NCBI RefSeq assembly: GCF_014651615.1
Contig: NZ_BMXF01000001.1
Coordinates: 1,025,731-1,089,730 of the forward strand
Length of the DNA: 64,000 bases
DNA from: Persicitalea jodogahamensis
GTDB taxonomy: Bacteria; Bacteroidota; Bacteroidia; Cytophagales; Spirosomataceae
Direction: 5' to 3'
The position numbers and the translations under genes were made by a program. The notes beneath the pieces were generated by a model that did not search any database, was not told the origin of the DNA, and saw only the letters and a list, made by a program, of their open reading frames with translations. Below are positions 35,353 through 43,754 of the stretch, one piece after another. How positions within the stretch are numbered: the first letter of the stretch is position 1; each line of letters opens with the position of its first letter.

Positions 35353-36135
35353 TTATCGTGCCGTCCATCCGCCATCCACGGTAATGACCGACCCCACCAC
35401 GTAGTTTGCCGCGTCGCTGGCCAGGAAAAGCCCCACGCCCTGAATTTCGGCCAGTTCGCCCCAGCGTTCGAGGGCAGTGGCGCCGACAATGAAGTTTTTG
35501 GCTTCGGCGCTGTCGGCAATGGGAATGTTCATTTCGGTCAGAAAAGGGCCCGGGCAAACGGCATTCACATTGATGGCGAAGGGAGCCAGTTCGAGGGCCA
35601 GGGCGCGGGTCATGTTCACGACTGCGCCCTTGCTGGCCGTGTAGGGCGTGCGATTGGCGAGGCCCACGATGCCAAGGGTACTGGCGAGGTTGATGATTTT
35701 GCCACTTTTGGCCTTTTTCATGTAAGGCGTCACGGCACGGCAGCACAGCCAGGTACCTGTCACATTCACGTCCATTACTTTCTGGAAATCCTCGGGCGAC
35801 ACTTCGTCAATGGCGCCGCGGATATTAATGCCCGCGCTGTTGATGAGGATGTCGATGCGGCCAAAAGTATCAAAGGCAGCCCTGGCCATGGCTTCCGTTT
35901 GTGCGGCGTCGGTCACGTCGGCGGCAAAGGAGGTAGCTTGAGTGCCGTATTCGTCAGCGAGTTGTCGGGCAGCTTGCTTTCCTTCTTCGGCGTTGCGGTT
36001 GACCAGCATGACGCTGGCTCCGGCGGAAGCCAGGCCGGCTGCCATTGCCAGGCCGAGGCCCTTGGAGCCGCCTGTGATGATGGCAGATTTACCGCTAAGG
36101 TCGAAGAGTTTTATTCCGGGCAGATTTTGTGACAT
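35353..36135 (-). CDS. SDR-family NAD(P)-dependent oxidoreductase
   Basis: 260 residues of a classical short-chain dehydrogenase. The cofactor motif TGGSKGLGLA starts at 21, INSAGI follows near 99, the catalytic triad is Ser 152, Tyr 165 and Lys 169 (YTASK), and the C-terminal GSVITVDGGW is typical. It resembles gluconate 5-dehydrogenase/glucose 1-dehydrogenase-like members that act on sugar acids or polyols. The substrate is not determined by sequence. Confidence 0.92.
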   Translation of the reverse strand: MSQNLPGIKLFDLSGKSAIITGGSKGLGLAMAAGLASAGASVMLVNRNAEEGKQAARQLADEYGTQATSFAADVTDAAQTEAMARAAFDTFGRIDILINSAGINIRGAIDEVSPEDFQKVMDVNVTGTWLCCRAVTPYMKKAKSGKIINLASTLGIVGLANRTPYTASKGAVVNMTRALALELAPFAINVNAVCPGPFLTEMNIPIADSAEAKNFIVGATALERWGELAEIQGVGLFLASDAANYVVGSVITVDGGWTAR

Positions 36136-36318
36136 TTTGATAGTACTGGTTTGATGTCATGCTCCTGGGGAGCGTAGTTGACTTGGTATACAATGATGAA
36201 AGCGACTCAGGGATTTGGCTGAATAGCCGATCGTGAGTTTTAGTGTGTATAAGGAAGTGCTTGCGCAAATCTATTCGAAAATGAACCCCTTTATTCTTCA
36301 AGACTCCTGACTCCGCAC

Positions 36319-37089
36319 TCAGCTTTCTTCAAACCACTTTTTAAACAAGGGTACCCGTTCTTTGCTGATAAGAATTGGTTTTTTTGAGATGGGTTCAACC
36401 CGGATAAGAAGACGGCCATTGAAATAGAACTCGATTTCCTGAATACTGTGGCGTGCGACAATAAACTGGCGGTTGGCACGGAAAAAATCATCGGGGTTCA
36501 GCAGCTTATCCAATTCTTCCAGTGTTTTGTCGATCGCGTAGTTTCGGCCATCGGCCAGCATTCCGTCCACGATGCCGTTCTCGATTTTGAACCAGGCGAA
36601 TTCCTCGTCTCTGATCGGAATCAGTTTGTCGCGGTAGGGAACCAGGAAGTTGCGCCGGGTAGCCTTGCCTGACAGCATCTGACTGCGGATGGTATCTTCC
36701 AACGACTGCATTTTCTTTTTCAGGCTCTCACCATTCGTTTGCTGGTACTTGTCGAGGCTCTGGTGCAGGGATGTGGATTTGATGGGCTTCAACAAATAAT
36801 CGATACTGTTCAGCTTGAAGGCATTGATGGCGTACTCGTCGTGGGCAGTCGTGAAGATGATCGGGCAGCGGACGGTCGTCTGTTCAAATATATCGAAGCA
36901 AGTACCATCGCCAAGCTGCACATCAGAGAAAATCAGGTCCGGGGCGGGATGGCTCGTCAGCCAGGCGACGGACTGCTCCACGCTCTCGAGAATGGCCAAA
37001 ACCTGAACCTCAGGCATGATCTTCTGAATTAAGCTTTGCAAATATTCACCGGCAGGCTGCTCGTCTTCGATTATCAGGATATTGGTCAT
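36319..37089 (-). CDS. LytTR-family response regulator
   Basis: 256 residues. The receiver domain shows IIEDE (8-10), the phosphoacceptor Asp 56 in LIFSDVQLGDG, TTAHDEYAINAF and the Lys in LLKPI. The LytTR DNA-binding domain occupies about 150-256 (FLVPYRDKLIPIRDEEFAWF, FFRANRQFIVARHSIQEIE). It overlaps the upstream histidine kinase gene by 4 bases (ATGA), so kinase and regulator are translationally coupled. Targets unknown. Confidence 0.93.
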   Translation of the reverse strand: MTNILIIEDEQPAGEYLQSLIQKIMPEVQVLAILESVEQSVAWLTSHPAPDLIFSDVQLGDGTCFDIFEQTTVRCPIIFTTAHDEYAINAFKLNSIDYLLKPIKSTSLHQSLDKYQQTNGESLKKKMQSLEDTIRSQMLSGKATRRNFLVPYRDKLIPIRDEEFAWFKIENGIVDGMLADGRNYAIDKTLEELDKLLNPDDFFRANRQFIVARHSIQEIEFYFNGRLLIRVEPISKKPILISKERVPLFKKWFEES

Positions 37090-38129
37090 GGGGATTCGAT
37101 CAGGGGAATGGTGACAGAAAAATGCTCCGAGTCGTCGGACAGGGAAGTGATGCGGCCCGAAATGAGTTCGTAGCGTTTGTTAAGATTACTCAGCCCGATG
37201 CCCAGGCCATCAGTGTGCGGCTTGCGGTTGATGGAGTTGGAAATAACCAACTGCCCCGCCACTTCGTCCACCTCAACTTTCAGGTGCAGGATATGGTTGG
37301 AGGTAATGATGTTATGTTTGATGGCGTTCTCGATCAGAAGCTGGAGCGAAAGCGGCACGACATACCACTCTTTGTTGATGTTGGTTCTCTCAAAATTGAA
37401 AACCAGTTTTTCGCCGAAACGCGCTTTGTAAAGTTCCAGAAAAGCTCTGGCCACCGCCAACTCCTCCGAAAGACGAACCAGGTTTTGTTTCTGAATCTTG
37501 AGATTGTAGCGCAGAATGTCAGATAAATTATGAACAATGCTCTGCGCCTTGTCCGGGTCGGTCGTAATCGAGATATTCAGGATATTGAGGGCATTGAAAA
37601 GGAAGTGCGGGTTGAGTTGACTATTAAGCGCGTCAAGCTGATTCTTTACCTCAAGTCTTTTTAACTGCTCATTTTCGATAAGGGCTTCATTCGACTCCCG
37701 GACGGCTTTTACGTAATACCAAAAGCCGTAAACGCCGACGAGTTGGGCCAGATTCTGGGCAAAGTACCAAAAGTGCATCACCCCCTCATGCAGGGAAGGG
37801 CCAAGGAGAAACAGGTGAAGTTGAAAGAAAAACTCGGTCAGCACCACGAACAGGACAAACTCTATGGCCCGTTGCACGGCCATCTCCTGGCGCTGGAACC
37901 AGTTTGAAAATGGACCGAGCGAACCCAGGGAAATGAGAGAAAACAATCTTCCGAAGAGAAAGCAGTTGATCACCTTTAACGCAAGTGCTCCGGGGCCATA
38001 TCCCGCCACGGATTCGAAAGTCACCGGATCCGACAAACACCGCACGATCGGTGCCAGATTGACCATGATTCCCACGACCAAGCCATACACCCAGACGTAC
38101 CTTAGTTCAGATGAACGTACTCTGGCCAT
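37086..38129 (-). CDS. LytS/YehU-type sensor histidine kinase
   Basis: 347 residues. Four or so hydrophobic segments fill residues 10-155. The His-kinase domain has SQLNPHFLFNALNIL with the phosphorylated His, then the ATPase domain with LQLLIENAIKHNI (N box) and GIGLSNLNKRYEL (G box). The D/F boxes are reduced, as in this family. It is encoded between a degenerate receiver protein and its LytTR partner, and all three genes run on the minus strand. Confidence 0.92.
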   Translation of the reverse strand: MARVRSSELRYVWVYGLVVGIMVNLAPIVRCLSDPVTFESVAGYGPGALALKVINCFLFGRLFSLISLGSLGPFSNWFQRQEMAVQRAIEFVLFVVLTEFFFQLHLFLLGPSLHEGVMHFWYFAQNLAQLVGVYGFWYYVKAVRESNEALIENEQLKRLEVKNQLDALNSQLNPHFLFNALNILNISITTDPDKAQSIVHNLSDILRYNLKIQKQNLVRLSEELAVARAFLELYKARFGEKLVFNFERTNINKEWYVVPLSLQLLIENAIKHNIITSNHILHLKVEVDEVAGQLVISNSINRKPHTDGLGIGLSNLNKRYELISGRITSLSDDSEHFSVTIPLIESP

Positions 38130-38132
38130 AAA

Positions 38133-38879
38133 TCAGGCAGAAAGACGGATCCCCAGTATAGGATTGGGCGTGCCGAAAGCACCATTCGACTTATCTTTTA
38201 ACAAATAGGCCATGGCCTGGATAAAATCAGTTTCGGATTTGCTCCACTGCCTTTGGTGGGTGACATCTTCGATGCCCAGATGAAACATTCGACCGCCGGC
38301 ACGCTGAACGGACACCTCGTAAGCAGAGCGCCGTGAACCGAGCAGGGGAAGGTGACCGGGAGCCGTGATTTCGTAGGTAATGACAGGCGGACCAACCTGG
38401 TCGATCGGAGTTTCCCGTACGTAGACCCGGCTGATCTCCATGACATCCAGGATTACTTTCAGCGCGTTATCAAAAGTAGCCCCGGCTCTCAATTCCTGCC
38501 CGCAACGTTCCAGGGCAGAGGCATGACGCAATTGCTGGAACTGGAAATGCTGTCTGGTTTTTCCTTCAACTTTGCTCTTCCAATCGTCCAGGGTCAGCGA
38601 AAGTGCTTCGATCCAATCCGCCGGAACATGTCCGCGTTCCAGGATCAGGCAGGCCATCGAACCGTTGAGTACATTGATCAGATCTTCTGCCTGACCGTCC
38701 GGTAAATTGTGGCTGGCAATGAGAATGTCGTACCTGAATTGAGAGCAAGCCACCAGGGCTTGTCGTTTGTCGGCCACCTCGGAAACCTCGAATTGATAAT
38801 GGGATTGGGTCAGGGATTGAAAAAGGGAGGTTTGCATCGTACCGGGAACGGCAACCAGTAGTATGTTTAAAGTTTTCAT
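38133..38879 (-). CDS. Pseudo-receiver / GAF-like signalling protein
   Basis: 248 residues. The first 115 follow the receiver fold (ILLVAVPGTMQTSLFQSL, YDILIASHNLPDGQAEDLI), but the acidic pair after the first strand is missing and the phosphoacceptor position is Ser rather than Asp, so it cannot be a normal phosphorylated receiver. The second half (FDNALKVILDVMEISRVYV onward) resembles a GAF-type ligand domain. It precedes the kinase gene by 3 bases and probably tunes that two-component system. Confidence 0.7.
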   Translation of the reverse strand: MKTLNILLVAVPGTMQTSLFQSLTQSHYQFEVSEVADKRQALVACSQFRYDILIASHNLPDGQAEDLINVLNGSMACLILERGHVPADWIEALSLTLDDWKSKVEGKTRQHFQFQQLRHASALERCGQELRAGATFDNALKVILDVMEISRVYVRETPIDQVGPPVITYEITAPGHLPLLGSRRSAYEVSVQRAGGRMFHLGIEDVTHQRQWSKSETDFIQAMAYLLKDKSNGAFGTPNPILGIRLSA

Positions 38880-39254
38880 AGGGCGCTTTTGAATAATTAT
38901 AGAGGGGTTAGGAATAGGAATCTACCGTAGCCGATCGTCACCGGGACAATCATCGATTCAAATATTTATATAAAAATAGGCAGATAATAATTAATACTGC
39001 ATAAGGCTGATTTATTGGTGGCCGAATGCACCGATTTGGTGGCTGAACAGTTTTTGATCAAAGATAGATATCCGTGGTTTTGAACTGTTGGTGTATAATT
39101 CCAAAGCGTTATCTTATTGTTCTTTCTTTAGTCTATTGTTCCAATATAGGTAAAAAATAGTACTGATTATGGTGAAATGGATACATGAAACTACCTTTTG
39201 CTTTATATTGAGGGATAGGGCTGCGCTTTATCTGAAGCACCTGTTGACAGCATT
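38880..39254. other. Gene-free stretch, 375 bases
   Basis: AT-rich upstream region of the three-gene signalling unit; its promoter must lie here. No recognisable operator, hairpin or coding potential. The left side borders the signalling genes, the right side a decayed gene. Confidence 0.4.
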
Positions 39255-39710
39255 CTAGCCATTGAGAACGATACCGGCTGAGATTTTCCTTAGGTAGAAA
39301 TCATAGTATTGCCAGATGCTCCATAGGATAAGCGCAAAAACCAGGAGTCGGGGCCGGAGAAAGAACGGTTGTCTGCTTTTGAGGAATTCGATTCGCTGGG
39401 GTACTTTGTCAAATCGATTGTGCTTTTGTACCTCGGTTTTTAACAGTTCAGCCGACCACCACACTAATTCATCATCCATGACTTTGGCTGCTGTCAAGAC
39501 CAGTGGGCGCACGGATGGTATCATTCCGAGTGGCACTGTCTAAAGCCAAAGTTTGGCGATGCGTTCGGCAGGAGGGGCCTGAATCACTGTGTAAGCCTGC
39601 GCGTGCGAAGCCAGTTGACCCTGAAGCAATGTCAGCAAAAGGTAACTACTGATTTGAAGTAAAACAGGAGCAGTGGAACGGCTCAGTTTTTACCGGCAAA
39701 CATTTGCCAT
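39255..39710 (-). pseudogene. Decayed secreted/membrane protein gene with two in-frame stops
   Basis: From ATG 39710 the minus-strand frame reads MANVCR, then TAA, then a stretch containing a good signal peptide (SYLLLTLLQGQLASHAQA) and YTVIQAPPAERIAKLWL. It then hits TAG (39540-39542) and continues with TVPLGMIPSVRPLVLTA to a C-terminal membrane segment (LLVFALILWSIWQYY) and a stop at 39255. The 93-codon frame starting with GTG 39536 is only the rear part. The frame is constant across both stops, which argues for nonsense decay rather than chance. No family recognised. Confidence 0.6.
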
Positions 39711-39753
39711 GGAAGCTATTTGAAGCAAAAAGAAAACAGCAGGATGGCTAATG

Positions 39754-41694
39754 TCAAATGGCAACGGACGGCGGTAAAGGCAGACCGTAGTCTTTGAGTA
39801 TTTTCTGGAAACGCGGATCGTCATGCAAGAGCCGGAAGGCAGGATGCAATACCAAGTCTTTATAAATGACCCCTTGGCTTGCCGCCCGCTGCATATACGA
39901 GAGGCATTTTTCCACCTTGCTCATTCCGGCATACACCATAGAGCGGCTGAGGTCATCCTCAGGTGTGTTTCCAAGTGTGGTCAGGTAGTTTCCGGCGGCG
40001 GCGGTATTGTCCATTCGCGCCTGGCAAAAAATGATTTGGGCTTCGAAATGTGTTCTGCCGGGATTCAACTCATGCGACTTTTCGAGTTGGGTCAGGGCGA
40101 GTCCGTACTTTTCCTGAAAGAGATAGTGGGAGGCCCAGCACATGTAGAAGATAAAGGAGTCGCCGAAGACAACTTTTCCGTCCTCGATAAGCTGTGCAGC
40201 CAGCTCTGAGCGCCCCGCATAGGTACAGTTGCGAATATGACCGCCCAGTATTACCGGATGGAGCGGGTCCAGTTCTACGGCTCTGGCGCTGTACTGCATT
40301 GCCTCAGCCGGCTTACCAATTTCACGCAACAGGAGACTGTACCAGTAGATAGTCAGGGCATCGTTGGGGTTCAGTTCCAGCGCAATCTGGTAAGCAGTGT
40401 TTGACTGGTCCCACTTATACTGGTCGCGATAAATATTAGCCAGAATGGCGTAGGCAGTGGCATTGCGGCTATCCAGCCGAATGGCTTTCAAAGCATTTTT
40501 CTCCGCTTTATCGAGGGTACTTTTCTTATCCTCATAGCCCATGTTGCTCAACAAGCTGTAAGCGGTGGCCTTTTGAGCGTAAGCATCGGCAAAGCCGGGA
40601 TCATACGTCAGTGCCCGGTCGAGCAGTCGCAGACTGCCCGCCAGCTTGGACTCTTCGCGGCTAACCAGCATCGCACGGGCCTGCAGGTAAAGGTTATAGG
40701 ATTTTGGGTTCCTGGTGGGAGTACGGTTGAGCTGATGGGCCAGAATAGGGGAAATCTTTTTATCGAGCGTAGCAGCGAGCTCTCCAACGATGGCATTCAT
40801 CATCCTGAATATGTCTTTCTCATCACCTGCGTAGACCTTGCTCCATACTTTACTTTCGTCACCGGCACTGATCAGTTGCAGTTCGATCTTTACCTTGCCG
40901 CTCCTGCGGGTAACATGACCTTTGAGGACGTGGTCCACGTCAAGTTCGCGGCCAATGGATGTAATATCTTTTTCCGTACCGCGGTATCGGTCGGCAGAGG
41001 TCTTGGCAATTACTTTCAGGTCGGTCAGCAGCAGCAATGAAGTTTGGAGCCGCTCGGCAATGCCCTCCGAAAAATCCTCGTCCCCTCCCTGACTTTCGAA
41101 TGGCAGTAGTACCAGCGAATTCCCGCTCGTAACAGCATATTCGGCAATACTGGGAGCCGCCCCCTGACTCCCCCAATCAGAAATCTGCCATACTACCCAG
41201 CTGGCTACTACTACAATCGCCAAAGTGAGCCCGGAGAGCAGCCGATTGTTACGAAGCATGCCACCTGGAACAGCAAATGGTCGATCTGCCGGCGGCATGG
41301 TAGTGGGCTCGGGCGCTCGGAGAGCGGGTGCTGCTTCAACTTCGGGAAGGGGCGTTCGTTGTTCGTGCTGTCTCCGCAATTCAGTGGGGCTGACGCCGAA
41401 TTCTTTCACGAAATACTTGCTGAAATTCTGGGGACTGGCGATCCCCGTAGCGTTCGCAACTTCTGACACTCTGTATTGGGTTGTCAGAAGAAGCCGTCTT
41501 GCTTGACAAAGCCTGACTTTGCGGACGTAAAGCGTAGTCGAAAGCCCGGTTTCTTCCTTAACTACCCGGTGTAGCTGGGTACGGCTGATGCCCAGTTCCT
41601 GCTGAATTCGGGCTACGGTAAGCGAGGAGTCATCCAGGTTTCGCTCAATCAGACGATTTAGTCTTTCAATAACTTCTTCGTTTGTGCTTAGCAT
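39754..41694 (-). CDS. Membrane-bound AraC-type regulator with TPR sensor
   Basis: 646 residues. An N-terminal AraC helix-turn-helix pair occupies 1-110 (VARIQQELGISRTQLHRVVK, VANATGIASPQNFSKYFV). A Pro-rich linker and one membrane segment (about 152-172) follow. Next comes a TolB/FlgO-like domain (SLVLLPFESQGGDEDFSEGI, about 195-330) and TPR repeats to the end. The layout is like CadC/ToxR-type one-component sensors, but with an AraC head. It faces away from the 42255 cluster and could sense an envelope signal and regulate it. That is inference. Confidence 0.85.
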   Translation of the reverse strand: MLSTNEEVIERLNRLIERNLDDSSLTVARIQQELGISRTQLHRVVKEETGLSTTLYVRKVRLCQARRLLLTTQYRVSEVANATGIASPQNFSKYFVKEFGVSPTELRRQHEQRTPLPEVEAAPALRAPEPTTMPPADRPFAVPGGMLRNNRLLSGLTLAIVVVASWVVWQISDWGSQGAAPSIAEYAVTSGNSLVLLPFESQGGDEDFSEGIAERLQTSLLLLTDLKVIAKTSADRYRGTEKDITSIGRELDVDHVLKGHVTRRSGKVKIELQLISAGDESKVWSKVYAGDEKDIFRMMNAIVGELAATLDKKISPILAHQLNRTPTRNPKSYNLYLQARAMLVSREESKLAGSLRLLDRALTYDPGFADAYAQKATAYSLLSNMGYEDKKSTLDKAEKNALKAIRLDSRNATAYAILANIYRDQYKWDQSNTAYQIALELNPNDALTIYWYSLLLREIGKPAEAMQYSARAVELDPLHPVILGGHIRNCTYAGRSELAAQLIEDGKVVFGDSFIFYMCWASHYLFQEKYGLALTQLEKSHELNPGRTHFEAQIIFCQARMDNTAAAGNYLTTLGNTPEDDLSRSMVYAGMSKVEKCLSYMQRAASQGVIYKDLVLHPAFRLLHDDPRFQKILKDYGLPLPPSVAI

Positions 41695-41806
41695 AGGTGA
41701 TCCAGAAAAATTTTCATTTTTTGGTCGAGCATAAAGTTAAGCCTTTTGCCGGTGATAGGGAAATGGTCGCGAAAGTTGAGATGCGATTCGGAAAGGTTCA
41801 CAACCC

Positions 41807-42042
41807 AATTTGTCAGTTTCACTCAGAAAATCGAACGTTTATCCGGAGGTATTTTTGAGTTTTGAAACGACCTGCCGCATCAGCAAACTGCAGCCCTATT
41901 CCACACGACATATGCTGCCTGTTTTGTGTCGATACATCCACTTGCGTGGGTCATCAGATTTGCCCCATGCCAGGTCAGGCTTCATCCACCCCTCCTTTTT
42001 CTGAACTCATTTGCTCAACGTTATATAAACTTCTTTTTCCAT
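41807..42042 (+). repeat. Leader-like duplicated segment, copy 1
   Basis: AATTTGTCAGTTTCACTCAG at its start and TGAACTCATTTGCTCAACG with ACTTCTTTTTCCAT at its end closely match the two ends of 43519-43754. The spacing between the ends is equal (about 235 bases) and the middle is weakly similar. In copy 2 the end runs into the DJ-1 start codon (CCATG); here the same place reads CCATA. Confidence 0.55.
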
Positions 42043-42096
42043 ATCTGACAGAATAGGGGCTGTCACTCCTTGACAACCGCTGGGGAAAGGACTAGT

Positions 42097-42122
42097 CGGC
42101 CCTCCCAGCGGGGGCAGGGCCG
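42097..42122 (+). other. Strong GC-rich hairpin in leader
   Basis: CGGCCCT (42097-42103) pairs with AGGGCCG (42116-42122), and CCC/GGG inside extends the stem around an AGC loop with one bulge. It is mutually exclusive with the stem 42077-42084/42104-42111. It could be an attenuator or the terminator of a small transcript. No T run follows. Confidence 0.45.
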
Positions 42123-42254
42123 GTGAGCGCCCGTGCCTGCAAAGTACGGATTAAGGTACTTGCCTTTATTTGATTCTGCATTCATAAGCAGGCAGAAGAC
42201 TGGCTTCACGGGGCCGTTGGTTACCCAGTATTGAATTCCTAAACAACAGCATCA

Positions 42255-42701
42255 GTGGAAGGAGCAACCGTAGACATAAGCCCAGTCGAGCGCAATAAAC
42301 AGGTAATGCGCAGGATCGTCGAGTCCAACGACGCCCGTGATTTCTTCGCTTACGTCGATTCGTTGTCAGAAAATTTTGTGGGCCATCACAGTATGGTCCC
42401 CGGCGGTCTTCACGGAAATCAATCGCTGAGCGGATTTTTCCACGCTACCGAAGCCATCGCCTTTCCTGATGGATACCACACCATCCACAATTTGTTCGGT
42501 GAGGGAGACTACGTCACCCTGAACCTGTCATTGCATGGAACCTTCACAGGCCCCCTTCCGGACGGAACGCAGCCCAATGGCAGGCAGATCGAATTCCGAT
42601 ACAATATACTATGCCGCTTCGAGGGCGAAAAGCTGGCAGAATTATGGTGGTTTGGGTACGACTCCCATCAGCTTATGCTGGATCTCGGCATGATCAACTA
42701 G
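42255..42701 (+). CDS. SnoaL-like ester cyclase / NTF2-like protein
   Basis: 148 residues from GTG 42255; a stop lies 5 codons upstream and the next in-frame ATG (42306) would remove the first conserved helix. VERNKQVMRRIVESNDARDF, FVGHHSMVPGG, FFHATEAIAFPDGYHTIHN and GRQIEFRYNILCRFEGEKL match the SnoaL-like polyketide-cyclase/ester-cyclase group of NTF2 folds. Members catalyse aldol or lactone chemistry, or bind small ligands. It opens the cluster, 9 bases before the aldolase gene. Confidence 0.75.
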   Translation: MEGATVDISPVERNKQVMRRIVESNDARDFFAYVDSLSENFVGHHSMVPGGLHGNQSLSGFFHATEAIAFPDGYHTIHNLFGEGDYVTLNLSLHGTFTGPLPDGTQPNGRQIEFRYNILCRFEGEKLAELWWFGYDSHQLMLDLGMIN

Positions 42702-42710
42702 ACTGACATC

Positions 42711-43463
42711 ATGAATTTCAGGCAGAGGCTTCATACGGGTGAGATTATGTATGGGCTGACCTTAACGCTAGGCACGCCCCAGATTGCAGAAATGATCGCC
42801 CGGCTTGGGTTTGACTGGATCTGGATCGAAACTGAGCACACCACGATGAACCTCGATACGGTGCAAGCCCAATTACAGGCCATTGCAGGCAATGGTACCG
42901 CGGCTGTGGTGCGCGTCGACTGCAATGACCAGACCACGATCAAGCGGATTCTGGATACCGGGCCGGATGGTGTAATCATTCCCTCAATCAATAGCCGGGC
43001 AGAAGCCGAAGAAGCTGTAAAGTTCTCAAAATATCCGCCCCTTGGCGAAAGGGGGATTGGTTTGGCGCGTGCTCAGGGCTATGGGCTCGATCTGGGCGGA
43101 TATGTGAAGTCGGCCAACGATGAAGTGGCGGTGATTTTCATGATCGAGCATATCAGGGCTGTGCAGGATATCGATAATATCCTGAAAGTAGATGGGCTGG
43201 ACGCCGTCATGGTTGGGTCTCTGGACCTGGCTGGCAGCATGAACCTGCACAACGACCTGGCGAACCCGCTGATCGAGTTGGAAGTGCAAAAAGTACTGCG
43301 AGCCTGCCAGCGGGCCGGTGTCCCCTGCGGTGCTTTTGTGGGTGACCCCAGCCAGGCCAAAACACGAATTGAACAAGGGTTTCGCTTACTGACATTGGGA
43401 GCTGATGTGCTTCTTCTGGCAGCCGGTGCCAGGAACGCGCTTGCGACGGCGAAGAGCGGGTAA
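42711..43463 (+). CDS. HpcH/HpaI-family aldolase
   Basis: 250 residues. FDWIWIETEHTTMNLDTVQ, VRVDCNDQTTIKRILDTGPD, GVIIPSINSRAEAEEAV, GERGIGLARAQGYG, FMIEHIRAVQDIDNIL and GSLDLAGSM give the Arg and metal-binding Glu/Asp of class II pyruvate aldolases. These cleave 4-hydroxy-2-oxo acids to pyruvate and an aldehyde, or run in reverse. The neighbouring ThDP and molybdenum-enzyme genes suggest a catabolic route for a 2-oxo acid or aromatic-type compound. The exact substrate is unknown. Confidence 0.88.
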   Translation: MNFRQRLHTGEIMYGLTLTLGTPQIAEMIARLGFDWIWIETEHTTMNLDTVQAQLQAIAGNGTAAVVRVDCNDQTTIKRILDTGPDGVIIPSINSRAEAEEAVKFSKYPPLGERGIGLARAQGYGLDLGGYVKSANDEVAVIFMIEHIRAVQDIDNILKVDGLDAVMVGSLDLAGSMNLHNDLANPLIELEVQKVLRACQRAGVPCGAFVGDPSQAKTRIEQGFRLLTLGADVLLLAAGARNALATAKSG

Positions 43464-43518
43464 CGCCGGTCGTCGCACTGGCAAAAAGTTGAGACGGGCT
43501 ACGGAAGGTTCAGGTTCG

Positions 43519-43754
43519 AATTTGTCAGCTTCACCCAGAAATCAAGCAAAGGGCAATTCTGTTTTTGCCAATTTTAAAACGTCAAAACACAGGAGGCGTC
43601 AATCAGGCGATTCCATACTATGCACATTACGCATCTGATTTCTTCTGTGGATTTTCAAAGCATTTACTCAACGTTATGTTAAACTTTCTTCTCCACACCA
43701 TTATCACTTACTGAATTCATTTACTCAACGTTATAAAAACTTCATTTTTCCATG
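43519..43754 (+). repeat. Leader-like duplicated segment, copy 2
   Basis: The partner of 41807-42042 (shared ends, equal spacing). It also contains an internal extra copy of CATTTACTCAACGTTAT at 43661-43677, besides the one ending the segment (43718-43734). The next DJ-1 paralogue (52310) is preceded by a related CATTTACTCAAC at 52276-52287. Confidence 0.55.

Larger units (their letters stand above)
41695..42254. other. Divergent regulatory region, 560 bases
   Basis: It separates the AraC-type regulator from the first gene of the 42255-56848 cluster. It contains a leader-like segment (41807-42042) that resembles the region in front of the first DJ-1 gene, a strong GC-rich hairpin at 42097-42122, and an overlapping weaker stem (CCGCTGGG 42077-42084 / CCCAGCGG 42104-42111). 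Two open frames of 64 codons overlap the leader-like copy but have no domain support. Confidence 0.55.

Noticed and set aside
39255-39536. An intact 93-codon gene starting at GTG 39536
   Set aside because: The same frame continues upstream through two stops to a signal peptide and ATG, so a decayed longer gene is more likely.
41810-42056. Two 64-codon frames in the leader upstream of the SnoaL-like gene
   Set aside because: They overlap each other and the leader-like repeat and show no domain or good start context.
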